This document shows, piece by piece, positions 44,841 to 54,779 of a DNA stretch of 64,000 nucleotides. The stretch spans positions 122,099,411-122,163,410 of the forward strand of contig NC_092811.1 in NCBI RefSeq assembly GCF_040954645.1, given 5' to 3'. The position numbers and the translations under genes are program-made. Every line of letters starts with the position of its first letter. Within the stretch, counting starts at the first letter, position 1. Source of the DNA: Diabrotica undecimpunctata (Eukaryota > Arthropoda > Insecta > Coleoptera > Chrysomelidae). The notes under the pieces are model-generated. The model was not told the origin of the DNA, did no database searches, and saw only the letters and a list, made by a program, of their open reading frames with translations.

Positions 44841-44924
44841 CACTGGTGAACTATCAACATGTTGGTACATTCTACTCTCAGGATCCGTTTTCATCGATGG
44901 ATCTATGTTCCTGCCTCGTTCAAG
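44841..44924 (+). CDS. Gef26: PDZ-GEF (Rap guanine-nucleotide exchange factor), second coding exon
   Basis: 84 bp between acceptor TTTTTTTCAG and donor GTAAAA. The first base completes the Tyr codon split by the intron, and the frame then reads TGELSTCWYILLSGSVFIDG, SMFLPRS, ending in phase 2. RAPGEF2 continues from EVLYY with a Pro-Asp pair and then TCWYILLSGSVFI, GSMFLPRSSFGK, so the match is direct and in order. This is the start of the first cyclic-nucleotide-binding-like domain. The next exon should begin with one base completing a Ser or Arg codon and then encode FGK; I did not find it by 64000. Confidence 0.9.
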
Positions 44925-44954
44925 GTAAAACTTTGTTTTTCTATTAAGTTAAAA

Positions 44955-45215
44955 TTCTTTAAATCCTGAAGGCAGAAATCTGAATTGTGTTTCGAAACTA
45001 TTTTACGGATTTAATATCAGATGTCGCTATTGCGTCCGTTTCGAAGCCATTTTACTGTTGCTTCTTAAAGACAGGAAAGATTTATTTTTCACGTTGAGAA
45101 CGCCTATGAATAGCTGTTTTGATGAGCTTTATTAAAGCGAAATACGTATAAACAGATACATAGACGCTTGGTACGTGAAATCAGATCTTGACTGTCTTTT
45201 TCATTTTATAATTCT
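44955..45215. repeat. Relative of the 377-bp insertion at 26654-27030
   Basis: Contains CTGAATTGTGTTTCGAAACT and TTTTACGGATT, then a GATGAGCTTTATTAAAGCGAAATACGTAT hairpin-like core and TACGTGAAATCAGATCTTGACTGTCTTTTTC. The same blocks build the nested insertion in the Copia element. Confidence 0.6.
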
Positions 45216-45920
45216 TTATTAAATTCATGAGATAATTCATGTCTCTCAGGTGACATGAACTAACACATAAAGGAATATTGAAGACCTTACAGGATCATAC
45301 TGAACAAACGAAAACTCACCTCCATTATGTGGAGAATTTAGAAACAGAGTAGGCTTCATTCCTAAAAACAATTAAAGTTAACATATATATTTTATTGTTG
45401 AATATGCGGGTGATGATACCTAGATATTCTGTTTTAACATATTGTTATGTTTTTATTAATTCTAATTTATTGTTTTTATTTATTATTAAAGGTTCTATTT
45501 ATATCACTCACAAATTTATTAGTCTTTATTACTAATTTAGATTACACTAATAATTATATAATTTATTATAATACGTGCGTTACATTTTAAAACGCGGCGC
45601 GATCTTCAAAAACTAACTGTTCTCTTTCCAACAAAATTCCTCCTTAAATGTAAAATCCCGTTATTCGAGAATTGCCGCGATTTCCCATCGAAGACCCCAG
45701 AAGGTCGCTCAGACTGGTTTTATTCGGCCTGGAAATTTCAAGTCGTGGGTGACATATCATAATTCAGGTGAACAGGTCTTTCAACTGAGCGCCGAAATAA
45801 CTAGAACAGAAAAGATATTAGCAATAAATATGTTTACAGTTTTGAGTCATATGACACGTCATTATTTATCGTAACAATATGTTAATATTGAAATAATCAA
45901 TCAAATATTAAACATATACC
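45216..45920. other. Intronic non-coding interval
   Basis: AT-rich with a GC-rich patch (45590-45800, around GCGGCGCGATC) that has no recognised coding frame. Confidence 0.4.
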
Positions 45921-45924
45921 AAAT

Positions 45925-46060
45925 GTATACAACTTTTTACACAGATGCATCAAAAGATTCTTATGGCACAGGTGCAGCTTGAAAGCTCTCACATAGTATA
46001 ATTTTTTGCACGATAATGTTCGGCTTCAGGTTAAAGTTTGTTTAGCAGAAAATGGTTGGC
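45925..46060 (+). pseudogene. Jockey-type LINE RNase H scrap
   Basis: Reads MYTTFYTDASKDSYGTGAA, then a stop, then KLSHSIIFC. YTDASK.S.G.GAA is the first catalytic-Asp block of the RNase H domain of Jockey/R1-type LINEs. Confidence 0.45.
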
Positions 46061-46449
46061 TTAAAAATCATAAATATTATTAAATTTATCTGACTTGGCC
46101 CATTGTTAAGACCTGTCCGGAGCGATAAGCAAACGAGGTAGACAGAGTTGGTCTTTTGACAACTGACACTGACTAGACGGTACTCCTATTAAAGCAAAGG
46201 ATCCACAAAATTTACAATATATTACGACGTTAAAAACAAAAAAACGGATGTAAAATATATTGATTTGCCTTATGTACCCGAAATTAATGTTTTCAAATGA
46301 GCTTTAAGATAAATTAAATCTATTTTAATTGCTAAGATTATAGAAAAACAAACATTATTAACAATTTGTGGTTGTGAAAAGAACCGTTTTTTTTTAATCG
46401 TAACATTTGTAGATTTAATGACAGTATCACTCCACACATAGTTCTGTTT
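46061..46449. other. Non-coding interval
   Basis: No feature recognised apart from possible further decay of the Jockey scrap. Confidence 0.3.
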
Positions 46450-47400
46450 CGCTATCGCTATCCTCATCTAAATTAATTATGATCGGTTCAATTACATATA
46501 TTATGATCTACATGAACATATGAATTTTCTTTACTTATTACGTGTCGGAATGAATTTCTCCAACTACTTGGAAGAATATCATTGACACATTTTCTTATTA
46601 ACTACAACAGTACTACCTAACGTTGGAGAAATATTTTGTGACCTCACGATAGACTTCAATTCGTGCCACATATGTTCTTTGGGATTAAGCATACAATAAT
46701 AGGGTGGAAGCCGCAGCACTGTATGTCCCATTTCCTCTGCCAATGTATCACAAACATATACTTTTTTTTATAGAAAATGCCTTTAAAACTTCTAAACCTC
46801 TTGTTTGGTGTAACATTCTTCAAAATACGTATCATTCGTCTCCATGTAATTTTGAATTTCCAATTTAGTATTATTCGAGTTTGGAGCCTTACTTAGTTGG
46901 CGACTGTGATAACTTGCATTGTCCATTACTATCACGCTATTCTGAGGAATGTTTGGCATAAGATTATTTTTGAACCATCTTCAAAAAGTTCTGCCGTTGT
47001 ATCTTCATGGTAGTCGACGCAGGAGTCTTTAATATTCTTTGCAGAAAGCCACAGGACATTTGGAACCCAATCATTTTCTGATCTAGCATGTAAAATCGTT
47101 ATTATTTTCTCTTTATTTGACGGAGCTTTTGTCTTACATTTACCGGAGGAATCGGCAAATCCTTTAGGTCGCGTTGAATGTGTGTCAAACCATGTCTCGT
47201 CGAGGTAAATTATCGGATGATTTTCAGAACGGAATGTTCTTATCGAAGGTATATACTCATAACGCCATTTTTGTAATCTATGAGTTTCCATAATTGCTTG
47301 TCTTTTGTCAATTATATGATATCGAAAGCCCATACTTTTCAAAATTTTCCATAAGCTGGTGAGGCTACAGCTTATTTGGGTTTCGTCAACATTGAGCCGT
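46450..47400 (-). pseudogene. IS630-type (Tc1/mariner superfamily) transposase, copy 1
   Basis: Minus strand: LTSLWKILKSMGFRY, IMETHRLQKWRYEYIPSIRT, the first catalytic Asp in IIYLDETWFDTHS, NEKIITILHA-like segment, DSCVDYHEDTTAELFED, then a frame break, NSVIVMDNASYHSRQLSKAP with the second Asp, and in another frame LRLPPYYCMLNPKEHMWHEL with the catalytic Glu region changed from NPIE to NPKE. The family is common in insects (YLDET, MDNASYHS, LPPYHCxxNPIE). Several frameshifts. The N-terminal DNA-binding part is missing, unlike the neighbour at 47759-49109. Confidence 0.82.
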
Positions 47401-47758
47401 TGATTCAGAGCTCTTATAGTTTATTTTTATGAACGAGAGAGTAATTAGCATAATTTTAACTGGTACCTCCGACCACTCCATGGGCGTGCTCAAGATTAAT
47501 TGAAAAATTACTTTGAATAATTGTAAAAAATAAATGAATTATTTCAGTGTTATAAAGTGTTATCTGTATGTAAACAAAAGTGACCTCTTTTATAACACAC
47601 TATATTAGAACTGACTGGCCTACATTAAAAAGGGTTTTAAAAAATTCACATTTTTTTTAATTTTTAAAAATTACAAAAGAGAAAAAGAGTTTTTAAAACC
47701 GTCTAAGGTATGTTAAATAGATGAATAAAAATATTAATATAAAACTTACAGCTACTTG
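47401..47758. other. Spacer between the two IS630-type transposase copies
   Basis: AT-rich, no frame. It may contain ends of one or both elements. No inverted repeat was resolved. Confidence 0.35.
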
Positions 47759-49109
47759 TTACAAATCCAAATCAGATTCAGAAGATGAACTTTCAGAACC
47801 AAGATTTATAATAACTGGCTCGATCATTTTATCAGTAATATTGTCCAGCTTCCACATTTTTTCCTTTTCTTTAATAGTGTGATTTACTGCCTTTTCCCAG
47901 TTTTCAGGTTTTACATTATTTACGGCCTCCAAAAACAACTGTTTAACATCATGAATTTTAAAAGTGGTATTTTTTCTTGAAACTTCACTCTTTATCTGTG
48001 CCCATACCAGTTCAATCGGGTTTAATTCACAATGATATGGTGGGGATCTAAGTACTATCATTCCACGATTTTTGGCAATTTCATCAATTTCGTATTTTTT
48101 AAATTTTTCTTTATGAAGGGAACACAACGAATAAAGTTCCTTTCTTATAGATCCGGGAAGGTACGTAATATTTTTGAACTCAGCCAATTCTGCAAGTCTT
48201 TTTTTAACCACTTGGTTGTGGGCAGTCCTTCTATAAGTCTGGAGTGATAACTTGCATTATCCATTACTATTGCACAGTTCTTAGGAAGAAGATCTATCAT
48301 TTGTTCGAACCATTCTTGAAAGACATCAGCGTTCATGTCTTCATGGTAGTCACCGGTACGAGTTGATTCAAAAGTTAATAAACCACCTTCAACAAAACCG
48401 TCTGAACTGCCAATGTGTACTATTATCAGCCTGCGTCCCTTTCCTGATGGTGGGTTTAAACCAGTACAAGTACAACAAACAAGTTATTTACAAAAGCGTG
48501 CCTTTGACTTGTAACAGTTTCATCCTGCCAAAATTTATTTGGTGTATGACCCTCGTTGATCCCTGTTTCATCAAGATAAAATATTTTTCTTTTTTGGTTT
48601 CTCATTTCCTTTATGGTTCTTAGAAAATGTCTTCTCCATATGACAATATCGCTTCTTTCTAATAAAATAGACATTCTGGGATTCTATTTCCAGCGGAAGC
48701 CTATTTCTTTTAAAAGTTTCCATAACGTACTTCGACTCATTTCTGGGTAATCCTTATCATCTCGAACTGAGACAAGAACTTTATCCAATGTTGGAAATTC
48801 TTGTCTAAAGAAGAATTCATGCACTTTCCGTCGAAGTCCTTCTTTAAAATGATATTCTATTTGAAATTTTGGTTTCCCTGGAGCATTACGTGGCATTTGA
48901 AAACTACCACATTTCTCTTCTTTAATAACTCTGTAAATCGTAGATTTCCCAACACCAAGTGTACTGCTAACTAACTCAACGGTCTCACCAACACTTTCAC
49001 ATAAACGTTTGTCTGTAAATGATTTAAAACAATTAAATATTAATGTTTTTTCATTAACTGTTAGAGGACCAATTTTTCGGCGTTTACACGGCACTTCCAA
49101 ATTTTCCAT
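47759..49109 (-). pseudogene. IS630-type (Tc1/mariner superfamily) transposase, copy 2, nearly full length
   Basis: Minus strand from ATG 49109 (MENLEVPCKRRKIG; a Met 9 codons upstream is also possible). N-terminal helix-turn-helix: VELVSSTLGVGKSTIYRVIK, then YPEMSRSTLWKLLKEIGFRW followed by a single TAG stop (48684-48686). The same frame continues with KIFYLDETGINEGHTPNKFW (first Asp). After a frameshift near 48480 it gives GDYHEDMNADVFQEWFEQM and CAIVMDNASYHSRLIE (second Asp). After another near 48200 it gives VLRSPPYHCELNPIELVWAQ (Glu) and an acidic Ser-rich end. Only one nonsense codon and two frameshifts disable it, so it is younger than copy 1. Confidence 0.87.
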
Positions 49110-49139
49110 AACACTAGTATACACAATAAACTGCACCTT

Positions 49140-50534
49140 GCAACTGAAGTACCTACTTTTAGTGAACTGTTAAGAATTTTGAATACGCCACTTGGACCTT
49201 CCTACAAAATGGAAAAACCCACTATCACATTTTCTGTGGAATAAGTTTAGAAGGTAATTATCTAGTCAATTACTGTCGTAGATTCCTGGAATTAAAGAAT
49301 TAAATGTTTGATTGTTGAAACCCTTACTTCGTGGAATGCACTCATTTCAGATAAAATAAAACGTTTTATTTTATCTAAAGAATTAAACTTTATTTTGCAA
49401 ATAGGTAGGTACTTATTAAACTTTTATTGGTTATATATAACCAATAAAATAAACATCTTACATTTCTTGCAAATTCATTAGTACCTGTTAACCTCCATCA
49501 CTCCGACACTGGCAACCTTATTTGGGGATTAGTAACCCTCACAACTATTGTATTCTATTCTGCTCCAACCTTTATACCTGGTGGTCATAGTCAATTTAAA
49601 ATTGTTTTCCTATATACTTCTGTAAACTTGTTGACAAATATCTGTTTTTCATTGAGTCACCCGTATCAACAGTTTAGGGATTTGCATACATAATTTATTG
49701 TTTTATTACTCTCTCATACATAAAAATACACTATAATGTAGGTATGTATTGTTCTTCGTACATGGTATAGACTTTTCGACGTATCAAGTCCTTATCGCTT
49801 CGTTCATACATTTGGTGGAACTGGAATCTTTACCGTTTTTTTTTGTTTCTATGGGATTTTATGTAATTCTTTTTACTGTGGTCAGAGGTATTTTCGTCAA
49901 ATCGCATATTTCACTCGTAGGGGAAGTTGTGTCAAGTCCTTTTTAAGTAAGGTACTGTATATAGTTTTTACAATTTGCTGTGCATCTACAGATAAATGTT
50001 TCTTCTTTACCGGAACACTAGAAGAAGCCCCATTATTATTATCCCACGGACGCTACATAATGATAGAAAACGTAATGAATAAAATGAGTAATACTACTTA
50101 ACACTTCCCGTGATACATAAAGACAAACAAATTTTATCAAGAACTCGTATTTAAATACTGGTTGGTGTTCAGTTCCATAAACTTATTATATAAATACCTG
50201 AAAAACACTTAAAAGGTGATTAGCAAACCTGTCGCGCACTACCATCGAATTCAAAAACCCTCTTATCAGTACAGTTTCGTCAATATAAGCCTTATCTGTA
50301 TTATTAAAATTATAATGAGTTGTAATGGATTGTACGCAATTAAATCAACATTAAAAAAATGAAGATTAACAAATTTTACCAGGAAACATATTTAAATTTT
50401 ACCTGAAACCGGGCCTTTTTACTATTATCGGTTAACCCAGGGTGTTTATAGTCGGTACTAATTGAAGTCAACCATTTACTGCTAAACAAACTTTACCAAA
50501 GTAGTAAAAGAAAAGGCAGTGAAAGAAATAGGGA
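49140..50534. other. Non-coding interval
   Basis: No gene supported. A short inverted CCAATAAAAGTTT/AACCAATAAAATAAAC region lies near 49420-49450. Confidence 0.4.
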
Positions 50535-50640
50535 ATATTAGAGCATCCAGCCTATAGTCCCGATTTATTGCCTTGCGATTTTCACATCTTTGGGCAACTA
50601 AAACAGGAACTTTTTTTCTGGACAAATAACAACCCTCGTA
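50535..50640 (+). pseudogene. mariner-type transposase scrap
   Basis: One frame reads LEHPAYSPDLLPCDFHIFGQ then LKQELFFW, the third catalytic-Asp block of mariner transposases. It lies just left of the Gypsy insertion. Confidence 0.7.
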
Positions 50641-50751
50641 TAATAAATTATAACGATAGTTCGGATTTCTACGCCACTTAATATATTTAACAACCCTGTT
50701 TCTCCTATAAACATCTCGTATTATTTGTCCAGTGTTTACAAAAACCGTTAA

Positions 50752-50755
50752 CGTT
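50752..50755. repeat. Gypsy target-site duplication, left
   Basis: CGTT, repeated at 60770-60773. Confidence 0.8.
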
Positions 50756-52700
50756 TGTTACGTTCCAAATTTAAAGTAGAAAGTCCCACCTCTATTTTAT
50801 CAAAATTTAAATAATTCAGGACGTGTAAGAGCGGTTGCCTATAATATATTATAAGCAAGGTGGCGAAAATAAAATTAGTAATTTTCAAATAGGGGTAATG
50901 TCTGGCAAATTGTGCTGAAGTTAAGGGAACACGTCCTCTTTTTTGTGAAGAAACTAATTTAGATCGTTCTTTCTAGAGTTATCTTGGAAGAATTGGGATC
51001 ATAAAATTGAAATTTTTGAATCTCGGTACTATTCGGTGACCTCCGTGTGTCAAGTTGTCAAGTGTTCGGAAAGACGACGGAAAGAAAGTGATTCCAGGTT
51101 TGAGAGTGTTACTGAAAGGTTGGGCTAGATTAAAAACGGCATTTTTGTTTTTTTGCTTTTGCTGCTGTTCCATGTGGGATCTGGACTAGTCCGAACCGTG
51201 TGGATATTCAAGGGGATTTGCTGCCTTCGTGGAAGGGTTTTTTTGGAATATCCACAATTTCGCTAAAAAAAAGCGGATCTACAGTACACGTGAATACCGG
51301 GAGTCGTATTTAGATCAAGAAATTAGCCTTAATCACGAGTCCAAATAGCCGGCTACGCTTCGGTCCAATTTGGGATATTTCAAACCCCTAATCTGGCTAA
51401 GAAGGGTGAGTGTTAGAACATTTCGTTTTTAATTAATTAAAAAGTTGTAGTTATTTTTTTATCCCATCTCTAAAAAGCTATTCACATTTTTATCAGTTTT
51501 CATACATTCAAGTTCGGAGACAAGTTTTTTTTTGTATTGCTCCATTATCGCCAAAAGGCAGATAAACAAAGTGTTAAAATCAATATATTTATTTCCAAAT
51601 AATTATTTTAGACACAGATGGTAATTAATGTTTTCTTGCTTCAGGGTTGGTTGGTTGGTTTGTTTGTTTTTTTCTGCTTCTTCTTCTTCGTATTTTTCCA
51701 TCTGGCTGTAATTTTCAACTTTTCAACATTGTCACACAAGTCTATGTACATCGGCAATCGTATGGGATTTTGGATTGAAGACACGCTGAACTATAACTGG
51801 AATTCCACGCGGTGAAGTATATGAATATTCGAGGTATGGATCGATAATTAATTTTCAACGGAAGATTTAAGCGCCGTCTAATTTGGTTTGCGAAATACAA
51901 TAGTTTTTTTAAAAGATTATTTGCTGTTAGTTTTTATTTTCATATTTACAAATACTTTACAGATTTTTTTTTAAAGATAATTTGCGGTTTATTTTATTAA
52001 TTCAATATTTACACATACCTATTTTAATTTTGTAAACTGCGTCTAAGGGGGGGTTATATATTTGAGATTTATTTTTTTTATATTATTTTCTGCGCACGCA
52101 CTTGAGCTCACGTGGTGTCCTATTTGCGTTAATTATTTTTTTTGGTTGGTATTGAACCGCACACCCCTTAGCGTCCGGTACTTTTGATACGTCTTACCTT
52201 TCATTTTGTTCTGTTAAATAGAAATAACTTATGAATTTTTGTTAGGCAAGTAGAAGCCGCATTTTTATATTATTTTTTTATTAAGCCTATGGTAAAGTTA
52301 AATAATATTGTAATATGTAGTATGTATGTATTTATTTTCAACTATTTTGGGAATCTATTTATTAAAATTGACTAAATTCTAATCTGACAATTTCATTTAT
52401 TTTTTTTATTTATTCAGGTTGTATACTGTTACTTAGTATTTTAGTAGTAAACCTATTGGTAAGTTGGTGGTTTATTGAATAGCAACGTAGGGAAGGCTGT
52501 GGGCCAATTTACCTGGCGCCCCTGATATAACTTCGGATTTTTTTGTTTTGTGGACCGCACGACCATCTCCACTGTTTTGTCTAGCCGCGAGCCATTCCCA
52601 GACTGTCACCGTATAGTACTTTTCTTTCCGGGTGTACGTCTGATTTATATTTGGTACATTTTGTAATTTTTTTTATATAGATTCGGTTTTGTACGCCACA
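50756..52700 (+). repeat. Gypsy 5' LTR (1945 bp)
   Basis: Starts TGTTACGTTCCAAATTTAAA and ends TTTTGTACGCCACA. Unusually long for a Gypsy LTR. A 65-codon frame inside (51618-51815) is duplicated in the other LTR and has no domain, so it is not called a gene. Confidence 0.95.
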
Positions 52701-52705
52701 TATTT

Positions 52706-52723
52706 TGGCGCCCAACGTGGGGC
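52706..52723 (+). promoter_or_regulatory. Gypsy primer-binding site, tRNA-Lys type
   Basis: TGGCGCCCAACGTGGGGC begins five bases after the LTR. Its complement equals the 3' end of tRNA-Lys(CUU), GCCCCACGTTGGGCGCCA, from recalled tRNA sequence. Confidence 0.85.
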
Positions 52724-53360
52724 CCTTAATTAATTAACCGTTTTTTTGTCAACCCCTTGTGTAGATTCCTTTTAATTAGTTAACCTAACGTGTTTGGGCT
52801 TTAATTGACTAACTTTGATTTATTTACTTTACCACTGGTTTTGCACTTAGTAGTAGTCTTAGAACTTCGTGTTTAGTGGAAGTGTATGCCAAGAAGTGCT
52901 TACTAGTTTTTTTTGTGTGACGTGAAGTTGGAAGAAGCCAAAAATGGAACTTAAAAGAAGATACTTTGAAGTGGTGTTGTGGAACTTAGAAGAATTATGG
53001 ATATATTAGGACTTTGAAATATTTCTATTTCAGTTGGAGTTCAAATTTATTTTTTTGAGAAGTTGGACTTCGAAATTCTACATTGTGGTTTAACTTAGTT
53101 ATGTTAGGGAATGTAAAATCTTTTTTTGAGATTATGTTGTGACTTGTAATTTGTTCTGAAACAATGAAATTTTGAAAATCTTTTGTGAAATTTTATAGAT
53201 TGAATAAAGCGACTATTACTTTTATTTTGCTTTTGGTTTGCTCCCATTAATAAAGTAAACTGTACCTGTGTGTTAATATTTTTACTTATATCTTGATTTT
53301 GTTTGAATATTTGCTCCTTTCGGTTGATACATTTTTTTTTAAATTTTGAACTTTGGCAAG
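52724..53360 (+). other. Gypsy leader between primer site and gag
   Basis: Untranslated leader of about 640 bp, AT-rich. Probably carries packaging signals, which were not identified. Confidence 0.6.
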
Positions 53361-54743
53361 ATGGTGCGAAAACTTGTACCCAACTACTTAAGGAAAGAGG
53401 AACTGGAATATGAACTCAAAATTCGTGGAGTGTCTACTGGCACTGTTGAGTCTATGAGGTCTAGTCTGTCTGATGCACTTAGTCGTGAGGCAGCAAATGA
53501 AAGCTTTAGATATCCTGAGCACCCATTCACCTTTTCACAGGATAAAACTGCAATCGAGACTAAACTTGCGGAGCTGAATACGGCTGTTGGAAAGTTTGCC
53601 GGAACTCCTACTTGTGCTGAGTCCTTGAGATTGCGGACACAGATTAACCATGTCTTGGGGAGAATTGATCTTATGGTATTGCCAACAGGTGACGATGCAG
53701 ACGCAGCCCAGGTTGTTAAGTCAGACTTTCTTGCTGAGATTTTGAAGTTGTCACAGGATTTACATGATAAGCAGCATCCAATCGGATCTGGTTCGGTACC
53801 AGTAGCGCTCGATGTGATTTCGGTTTTAAATCAGTCTTTTCAGGCAGGGGTAGGACAAGTTCATGCTTCTTCTCCTGGAGCGATGTCACAAGCTGGTAAT
53901 AATGTTTTTTCAGGGTCTGTCTCTAGTTTTTCTTCTGGGATGATACTTCCTCATAAATGGGGAATAGAAAAGTTTTCAGGTTCTGCTAGGGGTATGTCTA
54001 TTTCTGCATTTTTTGAGATGGTGAATGAATTGAGTCTCGCTCGTCATGTACCAGATAGTATACTTTTGGAATCAGGTATAGATTTATTTTCGGATAAAGC
54101 CTATCAGTTTTATAAAGATGTTCGTCTACGTGTAGGGAGTTGGGCTGAATTAGTTGAAGAGTTTCGTAGGGAGTACCTGTCAGCTCACCATGGGGAAGCG
54201 CTTTTTGAAGAGCTTCGGAGGAGAACTCAGCATTCGTCTGAGACTATTGGAGTTTACTTGGCAATAATGAATAGTTACTTCAATCGCTTGCGTTGTCATG
54301 TTCCAGAGGAAGTTAAATTGTCTATAGTTATTAGGAATTTGCATCCGTTCTATCAAGATAGATTACGTGATCCTTTGCCAGCTACCTTGGAGGAACTTCG
54401 TGTTCTATGTCGCAGTATGGAGGAAAGACGTGATTGTATTAGGAACTATGTTGAACCGAATAGTAGGAAAATGAATACTTTGGAAAAGGACCTAGCTTAT
54501 ATCAGTGTGGATGCTGAAAGTTGTAGTAGTGTTAGTGAGGGTCCTGTTGCTTCATCCGAATCGGAGTCAGCTAGAGGAAAGTTTAGGACTTTAGTCTGTT
54601 ATCGTTGTAATCAGTCAGGCCATAAGGCAGTAGGGTGTTTAATGAAGAAGGAGGCTGTTCACTGTTTTAAGTGTAAGAAAGAAGGGTTTACAGTCAGAAC
54701 TTGTCCTTCGTGTAATTCGGGAAACGGAAGGAAGCGCACCTAA
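53361..54743 (+). CDS. Gypsy gag protein (460 aa)
   Basis: Structural capsid protein. Start chosen at the ATG at 53361 (MVRKLVPNYLRKEELEYELK), whose context is CAAGATGG. Residues 1-60 resemble a small DNA/RNA-binding SAP-like helix pair. The capsid part (about residues 200-360) contains LPHKWGIEKFSGSARGMSIS, ELVEEFRREYLS and ETIGVYLAIMNSYFNRLRCH. Two zinc knuckles end the protein: CYRCNQSGHKAVGC near residue 413, and CFKCKKEGFTVRTC near 435, in which Phe replaces the expected His. The frame ends at 54743 and overlaps the pol frame from 54716; a -1 slippery site lies inside the overlap. Confidence 0.92.
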   Translation: MVRKLVPNYLRKEELEYELKIRGVSTGTVESMRSSLSDALSREAANESFRYPEHPFTFSQDKTAIETKLAELNTAVGKFAGTPTCAESLRLRTQINHVLGRIDLMVLPTGDDADAAQVVKSDFLAEILKLSQDLHDKQHPIGSGSVPVALDVISVLNQSFQAGVGQVHASSPGAMSQAGNNVFSGSVSSFSSGMILPHKWGIEKFSGSARGMSISAFFEMVNELSLARHVPDSILLESGIDLFSDKAYQFYKDVRLRVGSWAELVEEFRREYLSAHHGEALFEELRRRTQHSSETIGVYLAIMNSYFNRLRCHVPEEVKLSIVIRNLHPFYQDRLRDPLPATLEELRVLCRSMEERRDCIRNYVEPNSRKMNTLEKDLAYISVDAESCSSVSEGPVASSESESARGKFRTLVCYRCNQSGHKAVGCLMKKEAVHCFKCKKEGFTVRTCPSCNSGNGRKRT

Positions 54744-54779
54744 CTGGTCGAAGAGGTGTTGCCGACGTTGACTCGACCA
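54719..54779 (+). promoter_or_regulatory. Predicted -1 ribosomal frameshift signal: heptamer plus H-type pseudoknot
   Basis: G GGA AAC (54719-54725), written in gag codons, fits the X XXY YYZ rule, and slipping -1 enters the pol frame directly. Ten or eleven bases further, CACCT (54737-54741) can pair with AGGTG (54754-54758), and the loop TGGTCGA (54745-54751) can pair with TCGACCA (54773-54779), giving stems of 5-6 and 7 bp in H-type pseudoknot topology. The gag stop codon lies in the first loop region. The structure is inferred by eye and was not folded computationally. Confidence 0.8.

Noticed and set aside
49749..49946. 65-codon hydrophobic frame
   Set aside because: Composition-driven; no start context, splice signals or homology seen.
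51618..51815. 65-codon hydrophobic frame in the Gypsy LTR, repeated at 59687-59884
   Set aside because: Present twice because the LTR is duplicated; T-rich sequence yields Phe/Leu/Val by composition; no domain.
52706..52723. Considered as a tRNA gene piece
   Set aside because: Only 18 bases complementary to a tRNA end, placed directly after an LTR: a primer-binding site.
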